Positions 9,207-18,771 of a stretch of DNA of 64,000 nt are shown here, in pieces. The notes beneath the pieces are model-generated. The model searched no databases. It had not been told where the DNA came from and saw nothing but the letters and a program-made list of their open reading frames with translations. Position numbers and translations under genes: made by a program. Each line of letters opens with the position of its first letter. Within the stretch, counting starts at the first letter, position 1. The stretch lies in NCBI RefSeq assembly GCF_035994945.1, contig NZ_CP108677.1, positions 1,426,001 through 1,490,000 on the forward strand, in the 5' to 3' direction. Origin of the DNA: Streptomyces sp. NBC_01216 (GTDB lineage Bacteria; Actinomycetota; Actinomycetes; Streptomycetales; Streptomycetaceae).

Positions 9207-11369
9207 TCAGGCCGGGCCGGTCTCCGCCGGCGTCTCGGTCGTGGCCGGGAGGAGCGCGCCGCCCGTGAGGCCGTCCGCGAGCAGGGCGGCCGTGTCCTCC
9301 GCGAGGCGCGCCGCCCGGCGCGCCCGCGCGCGCAGGTCGTGGACGTGCCGGAACGCCTCGCCGTAGCGGCGCTGCTCGTCCAGCGGGAGCAGCGGGACCC
9401 GGAGCCGGCCCGGGGCGACGTTCAGGACGGTGCTGCCGGTGGAGGCCCCGGCGATGTTCTCCGCCGAGCCGACGAACCCGGCGAGGAACCAGGGGTCCAG
9501 GCGGGACGGGTCGGGGCGCAGCAGGTGGACGTGGGGGCCGAGGCGGGCGCCCGCGTCCGCGTCGTCGGCCACCCGGGCCATCGGTCCGGCACCGCCGGCG
9601 ACCGCCCGTACGAGGACGTCACCGACGGCGATCACGGGCGCGGTGGCGGTCGCGGAACCCAGCTCGGCCGGATCGCCGGTCGGGGCCGTCCCCCGGGCGA
9701 TGTCGGCTCCGGTGAGGACCGGCGCGGCCTCGGGGTCCGCCCCTTCCGGCTCGGGACTCTTGGTGTCCGGCACGGTGCGGAGCAGGGCCAGTGCCCCGCC
9801 CCTGGCGAGGTCGGAGGCGGTGGCCGTACGCCAGTCCCGGGCCGAGCGGCCGGGGGCCGTCCAGCCGGCGAGGCCGGCCGTGTCGAGGAGGGCGCGGGCG
9901 GCCTCGGTCAGCTCGCGGCGGCCCGTCTCCGTACGGGCGGACAGCTCGACGGGGTCGACGTCCGTGCGCGAGATGCGGACCAGACGGGCCGGGGTGAGGT
10001 CGACGAGGTCGTCGAGGAGGTCGAGGACCGGCACCGCGCGTGCGGTGCCGGGCTCGGCCGTGAACCGGTCCGGGTCGGCGGTGAACGCTTCCCAGTGGGC
10101 GACGGTCCGAGTCGTCAGCCCGGCCCAGTCGATCGGGGGCCGGGAGGAACTCGTGCGCGGCCCGCCCGTGGCCCGCTGCCCGGCGTCCGACGAGGGTGCG
10201 CCGGCCGTGTCGACGAACAGCACCGACTTCCGCTCCGGACCGCCCGGCTCGGGCCGGGACAGGACCCACAGGTGCAGGCCCACGTGCAGGGGCGGCGCGG
10301 CGCCGGCCGGGAGGGCCAGCACGGCCCGCACGGCGCCGCTGCGCACCAGTTCGGCCCGGACCCGGCGCCCGGAGGCGCGGGAGGCGGTGGCCGGCGGCAG
10401 GATGAGCACGGCCCGGCCGCCGGGTACGAGGTGGGCGAGGCAGTGCTGCACCCAGGCGAGCTCGGACTCGGAACGCCCCGGCACGCCGTACGCCCAGCGC
10501 GGGTCGTAGGCGAGCTCGTCGTGACCCCAGTCGCGGTCGCCGTACGGCGGGTTGCACACCACCGCGTCGGCCGTCAGGCCGTCGAAGGCGTCCGCGCGCA
10601 GGCTGTCGCCGATGCGCACGGTGACCTCGGCGTCCGGTGCGGCGAGGCTCAGCCCGGCTGCGGCGCGCTGTGCCTGCACGGGTACGGAGTCCTGGCCGAG
10701 GAGTTCGGTGGCGCCGCGCCCGACAGCGGCCGCCAGGAGCCTGCCGCTGCCGCAGGCCGGGTCCAGGACGCGCGCCGTACCGGCCGGGAGCAACGCCGCG
10801 ACCAGCTGCGCCAAGCCCACCGGGGTCCCGTACACGCCGGTCGCGGCACCGTCCTCGAGCTCCCGTTCCGCGAGGACGGCGAGCGCGGCCGGGCCCCCCG
10901 CCTCGAGTACGCAGCGCAGGAGAGCGCGCAGTGTGGGGGCGTCGGGTGCGGAGAAGAGCGGGCCTGAGGGCGTCGGGCCGGGGAGCGTGGCCAGGAGACC
11001 GGCCGCCTCCTCGGAGGCCCGGGTGGCGAGTTCGGCGTCCGTGAGGTCGCTGAGCTCCGCCGTCCCGTCCGGGGCACGGCGGGCGAGCGCGAGGGTGAAG
11101 CCGATACGGCCGGTCGTCCGGTCCGGGTCGTAGGCATGGAGGCGGACCGCGGTGCGCAGTTCCTCCCGGGGGTCGGCGACCCGCGTGTGGCCGCGTGAGC
11201 CGAGCCATGCCCGGACCGCTCCGAGGTCGTAGAGCGGGCTGGTGTCGGTGCCGGCGGTCGGAGCGGGGAAGTCGTCGTGCCGCCTGCGCCAGTTGCTGAC
11301 GGTGGCCCGGGTGACACCGGCGATGCGGGAGATCTCCGCGGCTGTCACATGGGCTGTTGTCTCAGGCAT
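9207..11369 (-). CDS. N6-adenine DNA methylase with N-terminal HTH and fused specificity-like C-terminal domain
   Basis: A 720-residue protein with three parts. Residues about 1-60 form a MerR/Cro-like helix-turn-helix (AAEISRIAGVTRATVSNWRR). The middle (about 170-420) is an N6-adenine methylase with motif I VLDPACGSGRLLAAA and motif IV VCNPPYGDRDWG. The C-terminal about 150 residues resemble one target-recognition domain of a type I S subunit, ending RLRVPLLPLDEQRRYGEAF, the conserved phrase also found in the neighbouring HsdS. No nuclease motif is seen, so it is not a typical type IIG enzyme. It may be a solitary or regulatory methylase, or an accessory modification enzyme of the adjacent type I system. 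Proteins of this build are known in streptomycetes, but I know of no firm function. Confidence 0.85.
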   Translation of the reverse strand: MPETTAHVTAAEISRIAGVTRATVSNWRRRHDDFPAPTAGTDTSPLYDLGAVRAWLGSRGHTRVADPREELRTAVRLHAYDPDRTTGRIGFTLALARRAPDGTAELSDLTDAELATRASEEAAGLLATLPGPTPSGPLFSAPDAPTLRALLRCVLEAGGPAALAVLAERELEDGAATGVYGTPVGLAQLVAALLPAGTARVLDPACGSGRLLAAAVGRGATELLGQDSVPVQAQRAAAGLSLAAPDAEVTVRIGDSLRADAFDGLTADAVVCNPPYGDRDWGHDELAYDPRWAYGVPGRSESELAWVQHCLAHLVPGGRAVLILPPATASRASGRRVRAELVRSGAVRAVLALPAGAAPPLHVGLHLWVLSRPEPGGPERKSVLFVDTAGAPSSDAGQRATGGPRTSSSRPPIDWAGLTTRTVAHWEAFTADPDRFTAEPGTARAVPVLDLLDDLVDLTPARLVRISRTDVDPVELSARTETGRRELTEAARALLDTAGLAGWTAPGRSARDWRTATASDLARGGALALLRTVPDTKSPEPEGADPEAAPVLTGADIARGTAPTGDPAELGSATATAPVIAVGDVLVRAVAGGAGPMARVADDADAGARLGPHVHLLRPDPSRLDPWFLAGFVGSAENIAGASTGSTVLNVAPGRLRVPLLPLDEQRRYGEAFRHVHDLRARARRAARLAEDTAALLADGLTGGALLPATTETPAETGPA

Positions 11370-11504
11370 GGCCGTGCGACACCTCTCCTCGGAGTGGACG
11401 GCTCACAGACTACACCACAGTCCGTCTGGTAATTCATGTTTGACGGCGCTTTCACGGCATCTGGGTGTCGTCGGCGTCCTTCACCTCACCGCCTGGGAGT
11501 CCAC

Positions 11505-12517
11505 GTGTCGCTCGGTCCGACCACCGACCAGAGCTCCGCCACCGCCCCCAAGACCCGGCGCAGCACCCTCTCCCTCCTGCGGGACACCGGAGCGTCCCCC
11601 TCGGAGCTGCGCGCCGCCCTCAGCCCCCGATACGAGCGCGATCACTCCCTCGCCGTGGAGGACGTGACGATCGAGGGCATCCCGGCGCTCCTGCGCCACG
11701 GCGTGATCGGCCGCCGTCGGCCGCCCGACTGGACCTCGGCCCCGCACGCCCTCACCGGGCGGAAGCCACCCGTGGAGAACCGAACTCCGGCGTGCGCACC
11801 GCTCCTCCCCGTCGCCGACGACGCTTTCGCCCTCACCTTCGGCAGGGGACACCTCCTGCTCGGCCGGAGCGGGATCTCGCCCGGTTTCGGCTTCGACTTC
11901 GCGCCGCGCGCGGCGCAGCCCGACACCGTCCGCCAGGTCACGCACAACCTGATGGACGCCCGAGGCCGCACGGATCGCAGCTCGGCCACCCTGGGGCACA
12001 TCCGCGCGTTCCCCATCGACCACATCCGGGAACCGCTCGACGACGTCCCGGCCGGCAGACGACTGGAGGCCCTGACCGCGGGCTACATGCAGCTGCACCG
12101 GGACGAGGAGGGTGCCGATCCGGTGAGCGCCCAGGTACGGGCGCAACAGGTGGAGCACGGCGGAGATCCCGCGCGACGCGATCCGCTACTTCCACCACGA
12201 GGGGCGCTGGTTCGAGATCGGGGACCGGTACCTGGCGGGCATGCGGACGGAGGCCGGCGCCCTGCTCACCGCACCGGCCGGCGCGCGCCGAGTTCGTCCG
12301 GCACGTACGGGAGAAGCATCCGGGGCATCCCCTCGGGCGGGACTTCACCCCGAGGAAGGTCGTCTACGCCATCTCGCTCAAGAGCGGCAAGTCCCTGCCC
12401 ACGCGGAACCTGTTCACCTTCGCCCAGGTATCCCTGCCGCAAGCGGTTCGCGCGCTGCGCACGCACGGCGTCGACATGGCGGTGGTCGACATTCCGACCC
12501 TCGGCACGAGCACCTGA
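11505..12517 (+). pseudogene. Decayed TIGR04141/DUF6119-family gene
   Basis: The first about 215 codons from the GTG at 11505 (GGGAG ribosome site upstream) match the N-terminal half of the TIGR04141 'sporadically distributed' family: KTRRSTLSLLRD, then YERDHSLAVEDVTIEGIPAL, FALTFGRGHLLL, and DARGRTDRSS. After about 12150 the similarity continues in a different frame (AIRYFHHEGRWFEIGDRYL), and from about 12290 in the third frame (FVRHVREKHPGHPLGRDF through SGKSLPTRNLFTFAQV to the end). The relic is about 200 codons short of a full-length member, so it carries at least two frameshifts and an internal deletion. Known members often lie near restriction-modification genes, as here. The function of the family is not established to my knowledge. 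Confidence 0.82.
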
Positions 12518-13071
12518 AGCATCACCCACCGTCTCCCCGACCCCGGAAAGGTTCCTCACGCTCCGAAGGTTTCGGCTACCGAGACATCCCGACCGCCCGA
12601 GTCGGGGCCGCACAGCCTCGCGCGCCGCGAGACCTCTGCCGCCCGTCATGACGTAGCCGGATCTCAGCACGCGGGACTCGAGCGCAAAGTAATACCCAAA
12701 CAGGACATTTCATTTTGACGGGACATACGCGGGACGAATCAACTGACACCACGCCAGCTCGGACGGCGTGATCAAGGCGCTGATACCACTGCCTCCTGCA
12801 CGCGTACGGGCGAGCGACCGCCCTCTCCGCCACGTCGGTCGGGCATGGGAAGGCGAACCCAGTGACAAGGCGGGCTCACTGCCCAGCCTTACCCGAGCGG
12901 GCTCCCTGCCGGGCAGCCTTCTGGTGACCCCAGCTGGGACCCGCTCGCGATCAGCCGGCGGGCACCGGTCCATTCTGAGCCCCCGTCCAAGGCGCGGCCG
13001 TCGATCACCCGCCGCACCGGACCGGATCAGCCGGAACGTTGGCCGCCTTCTCCGGTCCGGTCCGTTCGCCG
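12518..13071. other. Intergenic stretch with no recognisable gene
   Basis: About 550 bp between the DUF6119 relic and the presumed immunity genes. A short AT-rich patch (about 12685-12725) stands out, but I see no open frame with convincing codon bias, no repeat ends and no RNA gene. It is probably further decayed DNA at the border between the restriction island and the toxin locus. Confidence 0.5.
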
Positions 13072-13383
13072 TCACGCGTCAGCCGTCGTCTTCACGCTGC
13101 CGTCGAGTCGGACGCGGAACCCGTTGGGCCAGTGGGCCTGTCCCACGGTGTACTCGTGCACGCAGAATCCTTCCGGTGAGCGCCTGAACCCTGGCAAGGT
13201 CCGCGCTTGCTCGATGCGTTCCTCGGCCCGCTGCCGGCTTGAGTACAGGCCCAAGATCTTGAAGCTTTCTTCACTGTCGTCCCAGAAGAGCGGTTCGCCG
13301 TCTTCCATGAAATCGGAGGCGAGATCGTCAGGTTCAAGAGAGATGTGATGCCTGTGCACCAGAAGAAAGAGAGTACGGCTCAT
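13072..13383 (-). CDS. Presumed immunity protein, DUF7336-like (copy 1)
   Basis: A 103-residue protein with a GAAGGG ribosome site just upstream of its ATG. The pattern is a short beta-strand start (TLFLLVHRHHI), then FKILGLYSSRQRAEERIEQA, LPGFRRSPEGFCVHEYTV and WPNGFRVRLDG, which resembles the DUF7336 type of small protein. It is clearly paralogous to the next gene upstream (IVGVYADMAAAEVQREA, LLPGFRDEPDCFEI, WVDGYFTEYPDG). Both lie downstream of, and in the same direction as, the Rhs toxin gene, the standard place for immunity genes in polymorphic-toxin loci. Immunity function is inferred from position only. Confidence 0.72.
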   Translation of the reverse strand: MSRTLFLLVHRHHISLEPDDLASDFMEDGEPLFWDDSEESFKILGLYSSRQRAEERIEQARTLPGFRRSPEGFCVHEYTVGQAHWPNGFRVRLDGSVKTTADA

Positions 13384-13421
13384 CGCAACCCTTCGTCGTG
13401 CGGGTTTGTCCGGAGTATGGC

Positions 13422-13733
13422 TCAGTCCTGCTGTCGCCCGTCCGGATACTCTGTGAAGTACCCGTCAACCCACTCGTCCTGATCGATCAGCAAGGGTGAG
13501 ATTTCGAAGCAATCGGGCTCGTCTCGGAATCCTGGAAGCAGGATCGATGCCTCTCTTTGTACCTCGGCCGCCGCCATGTCGGCATAAACGCCGACGATTC
13601 TCCATTCCTCCTCATCCGCATGGATGCCACCGTCCGGGTCCCGGTGGATCGTTCGGCCGTCCTCCTCGAAAACAAGATGCCGGGCATGCCAGAGCACAAA
13701 CACTTCTCTGCTGGGATCAGGGCCCGTTGCCAT
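13422..13733 (-). CDS. Presumed immunity protein, DUF7336-like (copy 2)
   Basis: A 103-residue, acidic protein (REVFVLWHARH, then EEWRIVGVYADM, LLPGFRDEPDCFEISP, WVDGYFTEYPDG). A strong AAGGAGG ribosome site lies about 8 bases before the ATG at 13733. It is a paralogue of the next gene downstream and is the gene nearest the Rhs toxin tip (75 bp). Two related immunity genes in tandem are common where toxin tips have been exchanged and older immunity genes kept. The biochemical function is unknown. Confidence 0.74.
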   Translation of the reverse strand: MATGPDPSREVFVLWHARHLVFEEDGRTIHRDPDGGIHADEEEWRIVGVYADMAAAEVQREASILLPGFRDEPDCFEISPLLIDQDEWVDGYFTEYPDGRQQD

Positions 13734-13808
13734 CGCGTACGCCTCCTTCAGACCTTACGCGTCCGGGGGCGCGGTAGACCACCCCCCCGGACAGTCTATG
13801 GATTCCGG

Positions 13809-16669
13809 TTACTTTCGGTCGAAATACTTCCTGGCCTTATTGATAGGCCCGCCCGGTCCTCTCTCCTGCTTCGTGGGAGGTCGGCCGAATGCCCTCTTGA
13901 AGTACTCTATCGCCGACTGTTCCGCCGACTTTCCAGGGATCTTGTTCTTGCCCTTCACGAAGCTCGGGGCATCGGTGGCGCGTTCCTTGCCGGACTTCTT
14001 GGATGCCTTCGCCCAGAGGATCTTGACCTGGCGGATGGCCCATGCCTTCCCCTTCCACCAGATGACGGCAATGATGGCCACGATGGCGGCTGCGGTGAGA
14101 ACGGCCAGCACCGTGCCGAGGCTCACTCCGAGTCCAGCGGAGGCGACGAGAGCTGCCACGGCCATTCGTCCGTCGAGGTCGAGCATGTTGACGGGGTCGC
14201 CGCACACGTAGTCGTAGCTGTTGCAGCTACCACCGTTGACAGGATCGATCGACAGGAAGCGTCCTGTCGTCGAGTTGTACAGCCGGACGCCCATGAGGGT
14301 GAGTCCGGTCACGGTCTCACCGGACCGCTGATGGGCGCCGAGCCAGTCGTAGCGGGTGTCCGCCTGACCAGTCCGGGGGGGGTGCCGTACTCGTCGGCGT
14401 CGAGCACCGTGGGCGCGACACCTGCGTCCAGCGGGAGGAGCAGGCTGACGTCACCGTGAATGTTGGTGAGCTGCAGGACCGTGCTGCCGGTCTTGGCCGT
14501 GGTGGCGGCCAGTCGGCCGTCGAGGCCGGTGACCATGCGCGTCAGCGCGCCGGTGGCGGTGTCCTCGGTGATCCAGCGGGGGCTGTCGCCGTCACTGTCG
14601 TAGTGGTTGACCTTGGAGCCGGTCTGGGTCCAGGTGGAGCCGCTGCCGGATTCGGTCTTCCAGGAGCGGAAGCGCAGGTCGGCGTCCAGCTGCCAGGTCT
14701 GCCGCTTTCCGTTGGCCGTCTGCTGGTAGGCGAGATCGTTGGCGTAGTAGCCGACCGTGCCGTTGCCGGGGACTGCGGTAGTACGGCCGAAGGCGTCGTA
14801 GGCGTAGCCCGTGTCGACGATGCGGTCAGCGCTGTCGTAGCTGTGGCTGGTGGTGGTACCTCCCGTGATGGGGCAGTCCAGCCCAGGGGCGCCCGGTGCG
14901 GAGGTCGTCTTGCCGTTGGTCAGCTGGCCGGCGGGGACGGTCACGGAGGCGACCTGGCCGGAGGGGACCCACGGGGAGACGATGACGTTGCCGACCTGGG
15001 TGTTGGCGACGGAGTCGAAGATCTGGAAAGTGCCGTTGACCTTGTCGCCGTTAGGGTCGACGAACGTGTCCCGCAGCGTGGGCGTCACGGTGTTGACCAC
15101 GTAGGCGCCGCCGTAGGAGAAGAACGGCGGACCGGCCTCCTGCTTCGTTCCCGTACGCGGCCGGTAGTTGTACGTCACGACCAGCTTGGGCGGGTTGGAG
15201 GCGGCGTTGGCGGAGTTGACCCGCTTCCACTGCTCCGTGATGCTCTCGTCAGTGGCGCGCAGACCCATGTGGGACTTGGCGGCCTTGACCGAGGCCCATT
15301 CCTGCACCAACGTGGTGACGTTGGCGTTGATCCAGCCGTCCGGCTGGGTGGAGCAGGACGGGTTGCCTCTGGTCTCCGAAGAGGTGGCCTTCTTCGCGAT
15401 CCACGACGGCTGGGCCGTCCACCGCGACGAGGTCGTCGCGGCTCCGGTGGACCACACTTCCCACGGCTGGTTGGGACACGAGGAGCCGGTGAAGTTGGCG
15501 GAGTGGAAGTTCCACAGGCTGAGCTTCGCGTCCATCACCAGCGCATCGGCGATCGGCGCGGTGTTCCACGAGATGAAGGAACGCGCCGTGCGGTATGTGC
15601 CGTCCGCGTTCTTCGTACCCGGGTTGCCCAGGTCCAGCTCGGTGTCGGTCGACCAGTCGACCGTCGTGCCCTGCTGCACGTAGGTGTCGAACACGTTCGA
15701 CAGGGCGGAGGTGGACGGGTCGACCGTCACCGGGTACTTCGTCGCCGGATCGGCCAGGAACTTCGCGTCCGGGGTGAGGACGAGATCCACGCCGCCCTTG
15801 GTCGTGACGGCCTTCATGGCGACCAGGACCTGGCGCGTGTGCTCGCCGGAGACTGGGACGATCGTCGCGTCCCACATCACTGGGGCCGTCATGACCGCGG
15901 TCTTCTTCGACTTCTTGTCGGTGAACAGCACACTGCCGTCGGCCAGTTGCTCCACCTTTAGGCCCTTGGCCTTCAGCGGCAGTGTGTAGGAGTAGCCGTC
16001 AGCCGGCTTCTGTCTGATCTCGACGAACTGCTCGAAGCCTGTACGGGTGGCCTCGACCACCACGTCCGCTCCGGGCACGGCGTTCTCGTATGTCGCCCGG
16101 GTGCCGTCGAGCTTCGGGACTGGCAGCCCGCCACGCCACTGCAGCGTGATCTGCTCGTCACCCTGGCCGAGGGTGACCAGGTCGGTGGCCGGTGCGGACT
16201 GCGCCGCACGCAGCGAGCGAGCCGGCGCCCCGGTCCTACCGGCGAGCGTCAGGCCCTTCGGGTGGGACTTGGCGGCGACCGAGCCGTCCGCCTGTGCGGC
16301 CAGCTCGACATCGACATCGCACCAGTGGCCCGTGACCGCATCCTTGAACCTGACCGGTCCGGCGGACAGCTCGGTGGTGAGCGAACCGTCCTTGTTCACC
16401 CAGGTCGTGGAGGTTTCCGTGCGCTCGGACAGCGCCTCTACCCGCTTGCCCGACAGCCGGGCCGCCACACGAGCCGCAGGAATGTCCGCCGCCTGTGTGA
16501 CAGCCGGCTTCTCAGCCTCGGCGGCCGCCTGAAGCGGTGCGGCCACGACGTCAGCGCCGTCCAACAGCGTGACAGACATGGCCAGGACAAGGCTCCCCGC
16601 TATGTAGCCGGAAGCCCTCCCACGCCAAGGCCATCTGCGCCGCCGCGGCGCAGACACGCGAATCAGCAT
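13809..16669 (-). pseudogene. DNRLRE/Rhs polymorphic toxin, internally deleted and frameshifted
   Basis: The protein opens with a basic N-terminus and hydrophobic segment (about residues 20-45, probable signal/anchor), then a secreted N-terminal region and a DNRLRE-type domain (FDTYVQQGTTVDWSTDTELD to NPPKLVVTYNYRP). It then jumps directly to the last Rhs repeats (TTTSHSYDSADRI, GYAYDAFGRTTAVPG). Streptomyces relatives have over 1000 more residues of YD repeats here, so a large internal deletion is likely. At a G8 run (14375-14382) the frame breaks: one frame stops at 14309, while the continuation (DTRYDWLGAHQRSGE, then VRLYNSTTGRFLSIDP, the Rhs core end) is in another frame and runs to 13809. 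The tip after the core has a long hydrophobic stretch and a basic tail (ATDAPSFVKGKNKIPG); I do not recognise its activity. A sequencing error at the homopolymer cannot be excluded. Confidence 0.85.
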
Positions 16670-16877
16670 GATTCCTCGATCTCTACCTGCACATGCGCAT
16701 CACCCATGTGATGCCTTCGTGAACGTACCGAGGCGAGAGCGCTCCACGATCAAGGCAATACGGTCAAGATCGACTTACCGACCTACCAGGAGGCTGATCT
16801 GCGCCACATGCGGGTTTCAACCAGTCGAGAAGGGTAGAAGCTCCTGTTTGGCACCGCGGCGGCTCAGCGTGTTCCGC

Positions 16878-17312
16878 GTTGTGCCCAGCCCAACCTGACC
16901 AAGTCGTGGGTGAAGTCGGTCGACACGCTCGGCTGGCGGGTCATCCCCCCTCTACGTCGGTGCCCAGCCGCCCTGCCGGAAGAGCAGGGAACAAGGAGGG
17001 GTTCACCGCCGCCACCGCAGCCTCGGTCGGGGCGAGCAACGCCACGACGCGATCACCAAGGCGACGGCGCTCGGCATGAAGCCCGGCAGCCCGATCTACC
17101 TCGACCCGACCGTGGTCGTGCGCCCGCAGCCGTGCCGACCACGCCGCTCTCATGCTCTGGATATCTACTGGGCCGTCCCGGGTGGTTCACGGAGCGGCAG
17201 CACGCCGACCGCGCTGGCCCAGACACCAGGGCTGGGGACAGCGTGGACGTCTTCCGGCGTGGTGCGCCCAGTCCGTTCCTGGGCCCCGCACTGGCACAAC
17301 AGGATTTGAGCC
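16878..17312 (+). pseudogene. Decayed DUF1906 (Rv2525c-like glycoside-hydrolase-like) gene fragment
   Basis: Pieces of a DUF1906 domain are spread over all three plus-strand frames: QPNLTKSWVKSVDTLGWRVIP (frame of about 16883), LYVGAQPPCRKSREQ (one base shifted), GFTAATAASVGASN, then HDAITKATALGMKPGSPIYLDP. These are the usual order and spacing of this family, which has a TIM-barrel fold and is often secreted. At least three frameshifts and the missing downstream catalytic half show that the gene is dead. It lies upstream of the Rhs gene on the other strand. Confidence 0.72.
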
Positions 17313-17350
17313 AGGCCCGGGGTTGCCGGAACGTCTGGGCGTCGCGGTGC

Positions 17351-17821
17351 TCACCGCGCCTGTGGCCCGTGCCGTCGCCGGTGCCTGGCGCGGGCGGCGT
17401 CGTGGGCGGCGCGCAGCAGGCGGGTGACGGTGGCCATGGTCCGTTCGCCCGGGACGACGACGGAGATCCAGCCGAGGGTGCCGTAGACCGGATGCGGCGT
17501 CACGATGTCGGTGGCGGCGTGGTCGTGGCTGCCCGGAGCGTCCGGTTCCTGCCCGGTGAGCTCCCGGAAGGTCGCGCGGTCCACGCGGATGTTCACGCGC
17601 CAGCGGTCCGGAGGGTCGAGGTCGGAGGCGGTGTCGCCGGGCTGGTCGCCGGTGACGATCGTCGCGTAGGGCTGGACGTTGCGCGGCATCCGCCCGTCCG
17701 GGGCGTAGTAGAAGAAGGCGTCGCCCCACGCCTCTTCCGGGGCGTCGCTGCCGGGCTCCGGGAGGATCACGAGCGCGTCCTCGAAGCCTCGTACGGTCGC
17801 GGTGATGTGTTCCATACTCAT
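17351..17821 (-). CDS. DUF6194 family protein
   Basis: A 156-residue cytoplasmic protein with the family's characteristic run: EHITATVRGFEDALVILPEPG, then WGDAFFYYAPDG, QPYATIVTGDQPGDTASDLD and WRVNIRVDRATFREL. The fold resembles small proteins related to the YjbR/MmcQ type, but no biochemical role is known to me. Two ATGs (17821 and 17815) are possible; I use the first. It is transcribed divergently from the MerR gene, whose start lies 42 bp away. Confidence 0.82.
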   Translation of the reverse strand: MSMEHITATVRGFEDALVILPEPGSDAPEEAWGDAFFYYAPDGRMPRNVQPYATIVTGDQPGDTASDLDPPDRWRVNIRVDRATFRELTGQEPDAPGSHDHAATDIVTPHPVYGTLGWISVVVPGERTMATVTRLLRAAHDAARARHRRRHGPQAR

Positions 17822-17862
17822 GGTTCGAGCATCACCTTCAAGTGCTTCTGTGGGGTTGGCTG

Positions 17863-18606
17863 ATGGACGAGCCGGTGGGCGGCGCGCGGCGGGGGCGGCT
17901 TCGCACGGTCGATGTGGCCCGGGAGTCGGGGTACTCGCCGCAGCAGGTCCGCGACCTGGAGCGGCTGGGTGTCCTCCCGCCGGCCGCCCGGTCGGACAAC
18001 GGCTACCGGTGCTACACGGCCCTCCATGTCCAGGCCCTGCGCGCCTACCGGGGAATCGCGGTCGCCGTCGGGCCCGTCGTCGCCCGGCAGGTGCTCACGG
18101 GACTGCGCGGCGGGACGGTCGAGGAGGCGGCCGCGGCGGTCGGCGCCCTGCACGTGCGGCTGGCCGGGGAACGGGACGAGGCCCTGCGGGCGCGGCGGGC
18201 GCTGGACGCGATACGGGCGGAGACGAACACGGACACGGCCGGGACGGCGGGCGGACGTGACACGATGACGATCACCGAGCTGTCCTCGGCGCTGGGCGTG
18301 CGTCCCTCCGCCCTGCGGTTCTGGGAGCAGGAGGGGCTGGTGTCCCCCCGGCGGGTGACCTCCCTGCGCGCGCGCAGCTACGACCCGCCGGCCATCCGGG
18401 CGGCCCGCGTCGTCGTGGCCCTGCGCGGCGCCGGGCACGGGATTCCCGCGGTGCGCGAGATCATCGGAGCCCTCCACCGGCTCGACGGTCTGGAGGAGGC
18501 CGAACGCCTCCTGCTGCGGCGGCTTGACGGGATCGCCGCGCGGAGCGTGGCGCTCCTGCGGGCGGGTACGGATCTGGCGGCCGTCGTGACGTCCGCGAGG
18601 GCGTGA
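17863..18606 (+). CDS. MerR-family transcriptional regulator with two HTH domains (TioE-like)
   Basis: A 247-residue protein with two MerR-type winged helices in tandem. The first is LRTVDVARESGYSPQQVRDL to DNGYRCYTALHVQALRAYRG (about residues 13-60); the second is ITELSSALGVRPSALRFWEQ to SLRARSYDPPAIRAARVVVA (about 135-190), ending in a dimer helix. Such paired-HTH MerR proteins are annotated in actinomycetes as TioE-like regulators. The ATG at 17863 is chosen for its GGGG ribosome site 8 bases upstream; an in-frame GTG at 17842 has none. Its end faces the end of the DHA2 exporter gene, so the two do not share a promoter. Confidence 0.85.
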   Translation: MDEPVGGARRGRLRTVDVARESGYSPQQVRDLERLGVLPPAARSDNGYRCYTALHVQALRAYRGIAVAVGPVVARQVLTGLRGGTVEEAAAAVGALHVRLAGERDEALRARRALDAIRAETNTDTAGTAGGRDTMTITELSSALGVRPSALRFWEQEGLVSPRRVTSLRARSYDPPAIRAARVVVALRGAGHGIPAVREIIGALHRLDGLEEAERLLLRRLDGIAARSVALLRAGTDLAAVVTSARA

Positions 18607-18771
18607 CGACGGAGCGGGAGCGGTGTCCGTGCGGGAGCCTCCCGGGGGCGCGGCCCGCGCCGGTCCCGGCCGGTGGCCCTCGGGCGGTCGGCCGGGCGGG
18701 GGCGCGCCACCGGGTGTGCCGGGTCCTTCACGTTCACGGGCGGGCGCGCGGGGTGTGCGGAGTGTGCGGGG

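Noticed and set aside
7225..9366. A 713-codon plus-strand frame opposite hsdM
   Set aside because: Antisense shadow of hsdM caused by GC-rich third positions; composition is biased and no domain is visible.
2628..11369. Reading the two-methylase island as a BREX or Pgl system
   Set aside because: No PglZ, BrxL/BrxC, PglW kinase or Lon-like gene is present, and the HsdR/HsdM/HsdS set is complete.
12710..13075. A 121-codon minus-strand frame in the gap before the immunity genes
   Set aside because: Arginine/proline-rich composition, no ribosome site, no resemblance to any family.
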